A stretch of DNA of 64,000 nt from Lachnospiraceae bacterium JLR.KK002 (GCA_036941025.1 JAYMNP010000001.1:3764001-3828000); one strand, 5' to 3'; counted from the first letter of the stretch, positions 15,784 to 24,869 are shown. Program-made: numbers and translations. The notes: generated by a model not told the origin, from the sequence alone.

Positions 15784-16557
15784 ATGATTAATGATATTCA
15801 CATTGGCCCCCTGACCATACACCTGTATGGTATTATGGTGGCAATCGGTTACATGAGCGCACTGATTATCAGTGAAAAGCGTGCCAGAAAGCAGGGGCTG
15901 AACCCGGATATTCTGTTTGGAATCTTCTGGTGTGCCGTACTGGGGGGAGCAGCAGGCAGTAAACTTCTTTACTATACTGTGAGCTTTCGGGATATTTTGA
16001 AAGACCCGTCCATTCTCTGGAATTTTCAGAACGGATGGGTAGTGTACGGAGGAATTATCGGCGGAGTAGTGGCCGGATGGGGCTATTGCCGTTATAAAAA
16101 AGTGGATTTTCTGTCTTATCTGGATTTGGTGCTGCCGGCGGTGGCCTTTGCTCAGGGCTGCGGACGAATCGGCTGCTTTTTTGCCGGATGCTGTTATGGA
16201 AGAGAGACAGATTCCCTGCTCAGTATTCAGTACTGGCAGTCAGATTATGCGCCCAACGGAGTGAAACTGATTCCAACCCAGATTTATTCCAGTATTGGAG
16301 ATTTTGCCATGGCATTTTTGCTGATGGCATATGCGAAAAAAAAGCCGAAAAAGGGAAAAATATCGGCTGTTTACTGTATACTTTACAGTATTGGAAGATT
16401 TGTAATAGAAATGCTGCGGAATGATTACCGGGGAACTTTTGGATTCCTGTCCACATCCCAGCTCATCTCCATTTTTATTCTGATTCTGGGAATCGGTATG
16501 TTTTTGTGGGCGGAAAAACATGCCGGAAAGGATGAAAAGGAATGGACCGGGATCTGA
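15784..16557 (+). CDS. lgt: Prolipoprotein diacylglyceryl transferase
   Basis: This 257-residue membrane enzyme moves diacylglycerol from phosphatidylglycerol to the lipobox Cys of prolipoproteins. It shows seven hydrophobic segments, the early HLYGIMVAIGYM motif with the essential His-Tyr pair, and the GRIGCFFAGCCYG version of the Lgt signature common in Clostridia. The start at 15784 follows CTGGAGGAA; an in-frame ATG at 15742 lacks a site. Its end overlaps the next start by 16 bases. Confidence 0.9.
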   Translation: MINDIHIGPLTIHLYGIMVAIGYMSALIISEKRARKQGLNPDILFGIFWCAVLGGAAGSKLLYYTVSFRDILKDPSILWNFQNGWVVYGGIIGGVVAGWGYCRYKKVDFLSYLDLVLPAVAFAQGCGRIGCFFAGCCYGRETDSLLSIQYWQSDYAPNGVKLIPTQIYSSIGDFAMAFLLMAYAKKKPKKGKISAVYCILYSIGRFVIEMLRNDYRGTFGFLSTSQLISIFILILGIGMFLWAEKHAGKDEKEWTGI

Positions 16558-17885
16558 CCAGAGGGCCCATAATGGCCTCCATGCTGAAATTTGCGGTTCC
16601 CATGATTCTGGGAAATCTGTTACAGCAGTGCTATAATGTGGCGGATACGCTGATTGTGGGAAAATTTCTGGGAAGCAACGCGCTGGCAGCGGTAGGCTCT
16701 GCCTTTACGCTGATGACATTTCTGACTTCCATTCTCCTGGGACTTTGTATGGGGAGCGGAGCAGTATTTTCCATTCGTTTTGGCCGACGGGATGAACAGG
16801 GGCTTGCGGAAAGTATCCGAGCATCCTTTGTACTGATAGGAATACTGACTGTTTTGCTGAATCTGATATCATTTGCCTGCCTGGACGGAATCCGTATATT
16901 TTTACAGGTTCCCGATGAGGTATGGGGGTATATGCGGGAATATCTGGCGGTTATTTTCCGGGGAATTACAGCCACATTTCTGTATAATTACGTGGCTTCT
17001 TTTCTGCGGGCGGTAGGAAACTCCCTGGTGCCGCTGGTGTTTCTGGCAGCATCTTCGGTGCTGAATATTTTGCTGGATCTGTGGTTTGTGCTGCAGCTTG
17101 GCCAGGGAGCAGCCGGAGCAGCCAGAGCCACCGTAATTTCCCAGTATATTTCCGGCATTGGAATTGTGCTGTACGGGATGTGGCGGTGCCCTCAGTTGCG
17201 GGCCGTCCGGAGATTCTGGAACGTTCGGCTGGAATGTGTGCGGGAAATTGCAGGGTTTTCCATACTGACCTGCGTACAGCAGTCGGTGATGAACCTTGGT
17301 ATTCTCATGGTGCAGGGGTTGGTGAACAGTTTTGGTCCTGTGATTATGGCGGCTTTTGCAGCAGCAGTGAAAATTGATGCCTTTGCCTACATGCCGGTGC
17401 AGGATTTCGGCAATGCATGTTCCACCTTCCTTGCACAGAATTATGGAGCCAGGCAGGAAGAACGTATCCGGAAAGGCCTGAAAGGAGCGATGATTACATC
17501 TATGGCCTTTTGTATTGTGGTTTCAGTGTTTGTATGGGTTTTTGCCCGGCCCCTGATGGCACTGTTTGTTGAGACGTCAGAAACAGAAGTGATCATGGAA
17601 GGAGTCCGGTATCTGCGGATTGAAGGCGTCTTTTATTGCGGAATCGGATGCCTGTTTCTGCTGTACGGCCTGTACCGGGCGTTGGGAAAGCCGGGAATGT
17701 CCGTAGTGCTCACAGTGATTTCCCTTGGCACGCGGGTGGTGCTGGCCTATGTGCTTTCCGCAGTGCCGGCTTTTGGAGTAACGGGAATCTGGTGGTCCGT
17801 TCCCATTGGATGGTTTCTGGCAGACGCAGTGGGGTTGATTTATTACGGGAAAAAGAAAAAACAGCTTATCGGCTGGACAGGATAG
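16542..17885 (+). CDS. MATE-family multidrug efflux transporter
   Basis: This 447-residue protein has twelve hydrophobic helices in two repeats of six. The opening (GPIMASMLKFAVPMILGNLLQQ, then YNVADTLIVGKFLG) is typical of the MATE/DinF-NorM group, which export cationic compounds using a Na+ or H+ gradient. The ATG lies inside the end of lgt behind AAAAGGA, suggesting coupled translation. Substrate unknown. Confidence 0.9.
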   Translation: MDRDLTRGPIMASMLKFAVPMILGNLLQQCYNVADTLIVGKFLGSNALAAVGSAFTLMTFLTSILLGLCMGSGAVFSIRFGRRDEQGLAESIRASFVLIGILTVLLNLISFACLDGIRIFLQVPDEVWGYMREYLAVIFRGITATFLYNYVASFLRAVGNSLVPLVFLAASSVLNILLDLWFVLQLGQGAAGAARATVISQYISGIGIVLYGMWRCPQLRAVRRFWNVRLECVREIAGFSILTCVQQSVMNLGILMVQGLVNSFGPVIMAAFAAAVKIDAFAYMPVQDFGNACSTFLAQNYGARQEERIRKGLKGAMITSMAFCIVVSVFVWVFARPLMALFVETSETEVIMEGVRYLRIEGVFYCGIGCLFLLYGLYRALGKPGMSVVLTVISLGTRVVLAYVLSAVPAFGVTGIWWSVPIGWFLADAVGLIYYGKKKKQLIGWTG

Positions 17886-17957
17886 TGGCCTGATTCCGCC
17901 GACTTGCCGATATAACTGTCAGAGAAGCATTGTATCAGCCAGACGGGAGGAATGAGA

Positions 17958-18617
17958 ATGAATCTGAATATTACGAATCCGCAAACGGGAACTGCAAAGA
18001 GAAGAAACGGAGATTTGCTGGTAGACGTCAATCAGGTAATACGCAATCTGACCGGAGCGGAGACAGATGATAATAAAAAATCAGTCCTGCAGAAATTGCT
18101 GGAGCCAAAGGAAGTGGACGAGAACGAACGGGACGCCAGAAAGATTCTGCAGATAGCAAAAAGAATCGCAAGAGGTGAGTCGGTAACGCCGGAGGAACGG
18201 GAATTATTACGGCGGATGAATCCCCAGCTTGCTCAGATGGCGGAGCTTGCCCGAAAAGAAGGAGAACGAATCAGACATGCTCTGCAGCAGGCTTCTTCCA
18301 AAGAAGAACAGCAGACCATTGTACAGCAGGCCTATCAGCAGGTTGCGGAAGTCACAAAGAAGAATCCCCAGTTCGGAGAACTTCTGGGTGAAGCGGTAAA
18401 AGCAGCCATACAGGACGCCAGAGAAGACCCGAAGGCCATGAACAAGCCGGAAGTGGAACAGGCGCAGGAACAGGAAAATCCGGGACAGCCCACGGGAGTC
18501 AGAGACAATGTTCAGTCCGGGAAAAAACTGCCGGAGTCCGCAGAGGACAGACAGGAAGAGGTTCTGCAGCAGTTTTATCCGGAGGAATGGATTTCGGTGA
18601 TGGATTGTAAAGGTTAA
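17958..18617 (+). CDS. Hypothetical helical, Gln/Glu-rich protein
   Basis: This 219-residue protein was not recognised. It is soluble, mostly helical and rich in Gln, Glu, Lys and Arg, with no signal peptide or membrane helix. The C-terminal third (about 155-200) is low-complexity and probably disordered. The start at 17958 has seven-base spacing from GGGAGGA; the ATG at 17952 is too close. In composition it resembles the hypothetical protein at 45664-46548, though clear homology is not visible. Confidence 0.6.
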   Translation: MNLNITNPQTGTAKRRNGDLLVDVNQVIRNLTGAETDDNKKSVLQKLLEPKEVDENERDARKILQIAKRIARGESVTPEERELLRRMNPQLAQMAELARKEGERIRHALQQASSKEEQQTIVQQAYQQVAEVTKKNPQFGELLGEAVKAAIQDAREDPKAMNKPEVEQAQEQENPGQPTGVRDNVQSGKKLPESAEDRQEEVLQQFYPEEWISVMDCKG

Positions 18618-18682
18618 TGCCGGCTTTGCTCATAAGCTGTTACATAATTTTTATGTCAGATATGGAAATATGTGGAAATTAA

Positions 18683-18711
18683 TTGACATATGAAAAAATA
18701 TGTGATAGAAT
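18683..18711 (+). promoter_or_regulatory. Strong sigma-A promoter before a small ORF
   Basis: Perfect TTGACA (18683-18688), 17-base spacer, TAGAAT (18706-18711). It drives the 69-codon gene at 18855 with a leader of about 135 bases. Confidence 0.75.
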
Positions 18712-18854
18712 CAGGCTACAGCAGTCACAACAAAAAGCAAAAGAGGACAAGCTATTTAGCATTTTGCCTGTGTTACTTTCCTTTATTTGGAAGGCTATTT
18801 TTATGGCAGCTGCATATACTAAAATGACAGCATTGTAAAGTTCGGAGGGGAATT

Positions 18855-19064
18855 ATGGAGGAAAGATTCGCACGGGGAACGCTTGACATAGAGAAGTCTA
18901 CCCGGATTATGTATGGATTGAATGAGAAGGATCCCATCAGCAGTTTTCTGAAGGCTGCAAAACAGCAGGATATATCAGAAGAGAATGCAGAGGCCCTGCC
19001 GAGAGGAAGGCAGCCGGGGGTGGATTATACGTCTTATGGAAATCTCAGAAAGATCAGATATTAG
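18855..19064 (+). CDS. Small hypothetical protein with its own promoter and terminator
   Basis: This 69-residue soluble protein was not recognised. It has an excellent ribosome site (CGGAGGGG), a near-consensus promoter upstream and a perfect rho-independent terminator 7 bases after the stop. It is therefore an independent, probably well-expressed monocistronic unit. The sequence is polar with a basic C-terminus and no membrane segment. Confidence 0.7.
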   Translation: MEERFARGTLDIEKSTRIMYGLNEKDPISSFLKAAKQQDISEENAEALPRGRQPGVDYTSYGNLRKIRY

Positions 19065-19071
19065 CAAAATC

Positions 19072-19095
19072 AGCCCTAAACAGGGCTTTTTTTGT
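19072..19095 (+). terminator. Rho-independent terminator of the 69-codon gene
   Basis: AGCCCTAAACAGGGCT hairpin (19072-19087) followed by a run of eight T. Confidence 0.85.
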
Positions 19096-19149
19096 TCTAT
19101 AGGAAAGATACTTGTCACGATAATGCGTGAAAGTATCTTTCCTATAGAA
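19095..19149. repeat. Palindromic repeat element, copy 1
   Basis: A perfect 19-bp inverted repeat (19095-19113 with 19131-19149; arms contain TATAGGAAAGATACTT) encloses a smaller TCACG/CGTGA hairpin. A related element with the same inner hairpin and TAGGAAAGA arms lies at 46625-46690, so this is a dispersed palindromic family. Confidence 0.8.
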
Positions 19150-19249
19150 TAAAAATTAAGATGCGCAGCTTGCGGAGATAAAACTTATTGCTAGGCAATC
19201 CGCTCATGCGCGTCAAAGTAAGATACAGAAGGGATAAGGGGAAGTGGGG

Positions 19250-21952
19250 ATGGCTTATAATATATGCAGGCCAATTGTTTTGTACAATGATTTTTTGCCT
19301 CCGGATGATAAACCGCATGACAAATGGCAATACATAGCTTTTGGTTACTTTGATGGAGTTAAAGTAGGAGAGAATATTTTTCAGGAGGGCCAGTGTTCTC
19401 TGGAAAGGCTCTGGGATTATGATGTGAACCAGATGCAGGAACTGGACGGACGATATTCGGCTCAGATCATATATGGCTTCCGAAGTGAGGAAGATAACGG
19501 AGATTATGATAATAAATTCTGGAAAGAAGCGTTGGATAAGGGGACGGAATACCCCTTTATTTTTGTTGTTTTAATTCAGGGTACAATGGAGAAAGACAGG
19601 GCGGGGATTAACCACAGGAGGAAGCTGGAAGAAAATTTATCGGAAGAAGGCAGGAGACAGGCTATTACATATCTGACCCTTGATAACAGCAGCATGCTTC
19701 TGATTCTTTTATGTCGTGAATATGAAGACGGAGCAGTCCTGATTGACGGATTCCATCGTAAAGAGGATGAATCTCTGTTAAGGGAGATTGGGATAAAATT
19801 ATCCTATAGTTATACGGTTTCTGCCGTGCAGAAAAAATTTTTGAACAGTTCCGGGATAAAACGGCTGCAGGAAAAAAGAGTGGGGCGCGTTTATATTTAT
19901 GCAATTGAACGTCAGCCCGGAAGCATTGAATATATCAGGGAGAAAATGGATGAAAAATGTGCTAAACTTGTGAGAAAAGAATCCATTCTGGGCTGTAACG
20001 ATGAAGTGATGATTATAGAAGATATGTCATGGTATGATTTTCTGACATTTTTTCAGGATGAGAATGGCAGGCTGAATCACAGCTGCCCGGAATACAGAGA
20101 TTCTTTTATCGGGCTTACGACGATTATAACCGGTATTCAGAATGATGAAGAAGCCCTGCAAATTTCCTGGGAAAGTCCCGGAAAAATTTCTGAGACTCCT
20201 TTTCAGGAAGCCTGCCGGAAACTGGGAGAAAAACTCAGGGGATTGATTTACAAAGTCAGAGAAACTCAGGAAGGATTTTCTGCCGGAACATTGGAACGGT
20301 ATCTGTATCAGATTACCAATGCATTGCAGAAGTTTGAAAATACACCTGTTCAGGATTATATATACTATTCCATGTATCTGCCCGTACATATGGTACTGCA
20401 GATTGCGGGAGAGGCCGGGAATATCAATAATCTTCATTTTTATAATGCTTTTTATGAATTTGTGAAAAGCCTGAATCTCTGCGTTCAGAATTCCGTGCGC
20501 TCAGACAGGCAGTTCACACAGTCGCTTGATTTGGATATCAGAATATATAATGCTCCGGTACGTCTCAATGCATTTTATAATGCCTTTCTTTACTATATGA
20601 AAAGATTTCTGGGCAAAACAGGGGAAGAGAACACACCAGAACACGAATATGAATTCCTCACCAGTCTGGGGGTTGTCAGTAATGTTCAGGTACGGGAACT
20701 GTTTAAAAACATGTCTGAAAATAAGAGGCTGTTTTTCGTCAGTATACCGGAAAATCAGATTTATGATATGAAACTTATGCTGATTATGCTGAGCCATGAA
20801 GTGGGGCATTTTGTGGGACAGACGGTTCGCAACAGAGAATATCGGTATGACTGTGCTGTTAAAATTGTGGCTAATATCACAGCAAAATTTTTTAAAGTGG
20901 AATTGAGGGAAGAATACGCAGAAATTCAGAACGAAACATACTGGCGTGTATTTGAACAAAGGCTGGATAAATTTCTCAGGGCCCAGATAGCATATTGGGA
21001 AGATAAAGAGACGTTGAAAAAATACAGATTCCGTGTGGAAAAAGAGGAAGAGCTGAATGTTCATTACAACAGACATCAGATGTACCGGTATTATACTCAT
21101 TGGCTCAAAGAAATTTTACTGGACAGTGTGGACCAGGTGCTGATTTATAAAAGAGAGGAGTTGTTTGGGTATCTGGGGGAAACAGAGTATCTGCGCTGGG
21201 TAGAACAGGGTGTATCGCAGGCAGCCAGAAAGCAGAGAGCGTTCTCTGAAAAGCAGGGAGATGTTGCCAAAAAAGTAAACAGGGTTTTCCTTTGGGATGA
21301 AGACCGTTTTTCAGTAGAACAGGCCATTGATATGATGATGAGCTTTTTCAAAGAATGCGAGGCTGATCTGGTTGCTATCCTGACGCTGGAATTATCTCTG
21401 GAGGATTATCTGTATGCTGTCTGGAAAAGTGCTTCTGACCAGGGGAGGCAGGACTGGGAGATTCCTGCGGAAATGGTAATCCGAAGCGGTCTGGTGGCAT
21501 GTTGTATGTATAACGGGAACAGCGAAAAAGGGTATTGCTGGACAGATATGGAGTGGGAAAAGGTTGCTGCAGGGAACAATCCGGGTCTGAAAGAGATGGC
21601 TGTGAATATCAGAAGCTTTCTGGACAGATATTTTGGAGAAGAAAGCAGCTGCACAATAGATTTTCCTTATAAAACAGTGGATGCATTTTTGGACAGCAAG
21701 GTTCTGGAATGTATTGCGGCTTATCTTCTGAAGTGCAAAGCAAGTTTTCAGGAAGCCCTGGAGGGGCAAAACGGGGAACAGTCTGAACTGAAAAGGGAAC
21801 AGGAGCAGCTGATGGATATTTATCGTAAGAGCCGGGAAAATGCAGAAGAACTGGTTTGGGATATGCAGGAGTACATAGACAGATATAAGCAATGTCTGCA
21901 GGAGGAGATTCAGAAAAAGGGAGAGGAGACAGAAGAACGGGAGTATGCATGA
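19250..21952 (+). CDS. Large protein with HEXXH metalloprotease motif, first gene of a signalling-like pair
   Basis: This 900-residue soluble protein was not recognised as a named family. An HEVGH motif at residues 516-520 lies in a hydrophobic helix (LMLIMLSHEVGHFVG). A later ECEAD (702-706) follows a long helix, resembling the Glu-containing third-ligand helix of gluzincin zinc peptidases. The N-terminal 350 residues are alpha/beta and may form a sensor or binding region. The C-terminus is coiled coil. The ATG at 19250 follows AAGGGGAAG. Its stop overlaps the start of a diadenylate-cyclase-like gene by eight bases, so both are probably made together. A protease that responds to, or is controlled by, a nucleotide signal is an inference. 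Confidence 0.6.
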   Translation: MAYNICRPIVLYNDFLPPDDKPHDKWQYIAFGYFDGVKVGENIFQEGQCSLERLWDYDVNQMQELDGRYSAQIIYGFRSEEDNGDYDNKFWKEALDKGTEYPFIFVVLIQGTMEKDRAGINHRRKLEENLSEEGRRQAITYLTLDNSSMLLILLCREYEDGAVLIDGFHRKEDESLLREIGIKLSYSYTVSAVQKKFLNSSGIKRLQEKRVGRVYIYAIERQPGSIEYIREKMDEKCAKLVRKESILGCNDEVMIIEDMSWYDFLTFFQDENGRLNHSCPEYRDSFIGLTTIITGIQNDEEALQISWESPGKISETPFQEACRKLGEKLRGLIYKVRETQEGFSAGTLERYLYQITNALQKFENTPVQDYIYYSMYLPVHMVLQIAGEAGNINNLHFYNAFYEFVKSLNLCVQNSVRSDRQFTQSLDLDIRIYNAPVRLNAFYNAFLYYMKRFLGKTGEENTPEHEYEFLTSLGVVSNVQVRELFKNMSENKRLFFVSIPENQIYDMKLMLIMLSHEVGHFVGQTVRNREYRYDCAVKIVANITAKFFKVELREEYAEIQNETYWRVFEQRLDKFLRAQIAYWEDKETLKKYRFRVEKEEELNVHYNRHQMYRYYTHWLKEILLDSVDQVLIYKREELFGYLGETEYLRWVEQGVSQAARKQRAFSEKQGDVAKKVNRVFLWDEDRFSVEQAIDMMMSFFKECEADLVAILTLELSLEDYLYAVWKSASDQGRQDWEIPAEMVIRSGLVACCMYNGNSEKGYCWTDMEWEKVAAGNNPGLKEMAVNIRSFLDRYFGEESSCTIDFPYKTVDAFLDSKVLECIAAYLLKCKASFQEALEGQNGEQSELKREQEQLMDIYRKSRENAEELVWDMQEYIDRYKQCLQEEIQKKGEETEEREYA

Positions 21953-23267
21953 GGAAGGGAATACAGGAGAAGTATTTTGCGGATTTTTTATGAAACGGCT
22001 CAGGCAGGAATTTAAAAAATTTCCATCCAATGCAGAGTTGGAATTTTATCTGGGTATGAGTCCAAAAGAAGCTGTTATTTGCAGCGGCAGGAGAACAGAA
22101 TGGGATGACGCGCGCCTGACAGCAGAGGAAAAGAAAACGAAGGCAGGATGGCTGTTTCGCGGGGAAAGTCCGGACAGGACGCTGCAGTATTTTCTGGAAA
22201 TGATACTGGAAGAACTGGAAAAACGCTTTACAAATCTGCTGCATCTGGAAGTATTGGAAGAACATCTGGCAGATTCCGGGGAGTCCGGTGAAAGCGGACT
22301 GTTGAAAGCGCTTATGGGAGAAATGCTGGAGCGGGAATGGCTGGTTGACCGGTTTGTAAAAAAGATGATAAGAGAGAAGGAGCTTCCGGCGCCGGAACTG
22401 CTGATACAGATATCTGCTCAGAAATACGAGCAGAGAATGGTGGAAACCAGAATGTATTTTGGGTGTCCGGAACAGCGGGGAGAACTCGTATTTGTCAAAG
22501 AGAAAGAATCCGGAGAATCTGGAGAATGGAAACTTTTGCCGGAAAATACACGGGCGATTCGGAAAATGATGGAGATGTCCGGAAGCAGCGGAGGGCTGCT
22601 TCTGTCAAAAGAAGAAGAAACGTACAACGTTACAGGAATTCTTTCAAAGAAATCTTCAGAATTGCCGGCAATTTCTGTTGCTTTTAAAGGGCATTTAAGC
22701 TGGGAAGTACTGGAAGATAATCAGGTATTATTTGAGTACCGCGAGGGAAAATACAGAATTCCAGCGCTGGAAGGGGGAGAAAAAGATGAGAGGTGGCAGA
22801 AGGAATTGGATTCTCTGATAAACAGGCGTCCGGAGTGGAACATAAAAGAAGATATCGTAAAGAAAATTGTGGACATGCTGAAAGAACAGAAACATGGAAC
22901 CTCCATTGTGTTTATGAGCTGGAATATGCTGAAAAAAGAGAGCGAGCGTCTGGTAAAGAATAAGCGGGCATATCAGATGGAACCATTCCCCATGTTACAG
23001 AAAAAGAACAGAGATAAAATAATGGGAATTTCTGCAGTTGACGGAGCAATTGTAGCAGATGCAAAAGGCAGATGCCATCTGGCAGGGGCCATTCTGGACG
23101 GAGAGGCGGTAATTCCCGGAAGACCGGACAGGGGAGCCAGGTATAATTCTCTGGCTAATTATGTGAACTGGGTTCATAAAAAGTATAAAAGAAAAGGCTG
23201 GTGTTTTGCCTGTGTACTGTCTGAGGATGAGACAGTGGACCTGGTAGTAGCTGAGGGGTACATTTAA
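21945..23267 (+). CDS. Protein with C-terminal DisA/DAC-like (diadenylate cyclase) domain
   Basis: This 440-residue soluble protein has a C-terminal third (about 320-440) resembling DAC domains, which make c-di-AMP: a DGA motif at 366-368, a GARYNS segment at 397-402 where DAC enzymes have GTRHRAA, and SEDET at 426-430 matching the SEE-T strand. The His and second Arg of the RHR motif are replaced, so activity or product may differ. The first 310 residues are a separate helical plus beta region, possibly a sensor. The ATG overlaps the preceding gene by eight bases. The DAC call is from motif order, not a search. Confidence 0.6.
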   Translation: MHEEGNTGEVFCGFFMKRLRQEFKKFPSNAELEFYLGMSPKEAVICSGRRTEWDDARLTAEEKKTKAGWLFRGESPDRTLQYFLEMILEELEKRFTNLLHLEVLEEHLADSGESGESGLLKALMGEMLEREWLVDRFVKKMIREKELPAPELLIQISAQKYEQRMVETRMYFGCPEQRGELVFVKEKESGESGEWKLLPENTRAIRKMMEMSGSSGGLLLSKEEETYNVTGILSKKSSELPAISVAFKGHLSWEVLEDNQVLFEYREGKYRIPALEGGEKDERWQKELDSLINRRPEWNIKEDIVKKIVDMLKEQKHGTSIVFMSWNMLKKESERLVKNKRAYQMEPFPMLQKKNRDKIMGISAVDGAIVADAKGRCHLAGAILDGEAVIPGRPDRGARYNSLANYVNWVHKKYKRKGWCFACVLSEDETVDLVVAEGYI

Positions 23268-23275
23268 TAGTAAGA

Positions 23276-23322
23276 GTTCAGCCCAGGACTTTGCACTTGC
23301 TGCAAAGTCCGTGAGAATGTGT
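23276..23322. repeat. Dispersed palindromic repeat, copy A
   Basis: Contains the perfect hairpin GGACTTTGC (23286-23294) / GCAAAGTCC (23302-23310) with flanks GTTCAGCCCA and GTGAGAATGTGT. The reverse complement of the same sequence occurs at 39901-39948. A partly similar stretch follows at 23411-23460. Confidence 0.75.
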
Positions 23323-23502
23323 AATAGTTGTAACAGTTCAGACAAGCTGCCCTGTTACATGCAAAAATCCATTTAAAATTGCTTCGCAATAGGATTTTTG
23401 CTCTCCTGAATCATATTCTCACGGTCAGCGCAGCAAGTGCGTAGACCTGTCTGTCCTGTTACGAACCGTTACACATTATGATAAAAGACAGGAAAAAAAC
23501 AC

Positions 23503-23531
23503 TTGCATTCTGAAATATTTTGTTTTATAAT
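23503..23531 (+). promoter_or_regulatory. Promoter of the S10 ribosomal operon
   Basis: TTGCAT (23503-23508), 17-base spacer, perfect TATAAT (23526-23531), with an AT-rich upstream stretch. It precedes a leader of about 220 bases to rpsJ. Confidence 0.75.
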
Positions 23532-23539
23532 AATACGTG

Positions 23540-23757
23540 CTGTGGCATGATAGCGATGAAGCGCGAGGTTGCTGCCTCAAAAGGCAGGTTTTCCGTGGAG
23601 CGAATGTCAAGTTAGGAAACTGGCGACAAGTCACTGTATCACAATATAGAATCTGCAGGATTGCAGAAGCCGTGTAAAAGTTATGACACACACGGAGAAG
23701 TGTACAGTCACCGCTTGTCGTACTGAGGTAAAGTGCGAAAAGGAGGCGACTTTTTTT
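23540..23757 (+). promoter_or_regulatory. Structured 5' leader of the S10 operon
   Basis: The leader can fold into a closing stem (CGACAAG 23624-23630 / CTTGTCG 23714-23720, continued by ACTGTA / TACAGT) that encloses two hairpins (TCTGCA/TGCAGA at 23652-23667 and CCGTGT/ACACGG at 23670-23695). A TGCCT/AGGCA hairpin sits further 5'. Such a fold suggests autoregulation by a ribosomal protein, as L4 does in other bacteria; the ligand is not known. Confidence 0.5.
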
Positions 23758-24075
23758 ATGGCAAGTCAGGTAATGAGAATCACACTGAAGGCATATGACC
23801 ATCAGTTAGTGGATGCATCTGCGAAGAAAATCATCGAAACTGTAAAGAAAAACGGATCACAGGTGAGCGGCCCGGTGCCCCTTCCCACCAAACGGGAAGT
23901 AGTAACCATCTTAAGAGCGGTTCATAAATACAAAGATTCCAGAGAACAGTTTGAGCAGAGAACTCATAAAAGACTTATTGATATCATCACACCCACCCAG
24001 AAGACAGTGGACGCATTGTCCAGACTGGAGATGCCGGCAGGTGTGTACATTGATATTAAAATGAAGAATAAGTAA
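23758..24075 (+). CDS. rpsJ: 30S ribosomal protein S10
   Basis: This 105-residue protein is the first gene of the S10-spc-alpha supercluster. The sequence ([20 protein letters not shown] onwards, then [15 protein letters not shown]) is a clear S10. S10 also acts as NusE in antitermination. The ATG at 23758 lies 11 bases after GGAGG, slightly long; the internal Met at codon 6 is an alternative. The 107-base gap to rplC contains two copies of GTTCCGCTG. Confidence 0.96.
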   Translation: MASQVMRITLKAYDHQLVDASAKKIIETVKKNGSQVSGPVPLPTKREVVTILRAVHKYKDSREQFEQRTHKRLIDIITPTQKTVDALSRLEMPAGVYIDIKMKNK

Positions 24076-24182
24076 AACAGTCCTGAAGGGTTGATATAAA
24101 GTGTCGACTGTTCTAGGATGAACGGTTCCGCTGCCCCATGGGTATGAAACGTTCCGCTGTAGAGTAAACAGGAGGTAAAGAA

Positions 24183-24869
24183 ATGAAGAAAGCAATCTTA
24201 GCTACCAAAGTCGGAATGACTCAAATCTTCAATACGGACGGTGCTCTGGTACCGGTTACCGTATTACAGGCTGGCCCGTGTGTGGTAACACAGGTGAAAA
24301 CTGTGGAAAACGACGGATACAGCGCAGTACAGGTTGGTTTTGTTGACAAGAAAGACAGAATCGTCAACAGAGATGCCAATGGAAAGAAAGAAATCAGAAA
24401 CAGACACGGTGTAACAAAGGCAGAAAGAGGCCATTTTGAAAAAGCAGGCGTGTCCGGCAAGAGATTTGTAAGAGAATTTAAATTTGAGAACGCTGCTGAC
24501 TATAATCTGGCAGATGAAATCAAAGCTGATATTTTTGCAGAAGGCGACAAGATTGACGCAACTGCAATCTCCAAAGGAAAAGGATTCCAGGGTGCTATTA
24601 AACGACATGGCCAGCACAGAGGACCTATGGCTCACGGTTCCAAATTCCACCGTCATCAGGGTTCCAACGGTGCATGTTCCAGTCCGAGCAAGGTATTTAA
24701 GGGCAAAGGAATGCCAGGTCATATGGGTGCTGTAAAAGTAACTGTTCAGAATCTGGAAGTTGTCAGAGTAGACACTGAGAACAATCTGCTTCTGGTGAAA
24801 GGTGCTGTTCCGGGCCCGAAGAAATCTTTAGTAACAATCAAAGAGACTGTAAAAGCAGCAAAAAAATAG
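24183..24869 (+). CDS. rplC: 50S ribosomal protein L3
   Basis: This 228-residue early-assembly 23S rRNA-binding protein starts [15 protein letters not shown] and carries the conserved [11 protein letters not shown]...GPMAHGS loop that reaches the peptidyl-transferase centre. Slightly longer than the E. coli protein. GGAGG lies before the ATG. Confidence 0.97.
   Translation: MKKAILATKVGMTQIFNTDGALVPVTVLQAGPCVVTQVKTVENDGYSAVQVGFVDKKDRIVNRDANGKKEIRNRHGVTKAERGHFEKAGVSGKRFVREFKFENAADYNLADEIKADIFAEGDKIDATAISKGKGFQGAIKRHGQHRGPMAHGSKFHRHQGSNGACSSPSKVFKGKGMPGHMGAVKVTVQNLEVVRVDTENNLLLVKGAVPGPKKSLVTIKETVKAAKK

Noticed and set aside
22995..23345. Minus-strand frame sharing a HILTDFA-like peptide with a frame at 39863-40063
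   Set aside because: The shared peptide comes from the dispersed GGACTTTGC palindrome, not from a gene; both frames lack ribosome sites.
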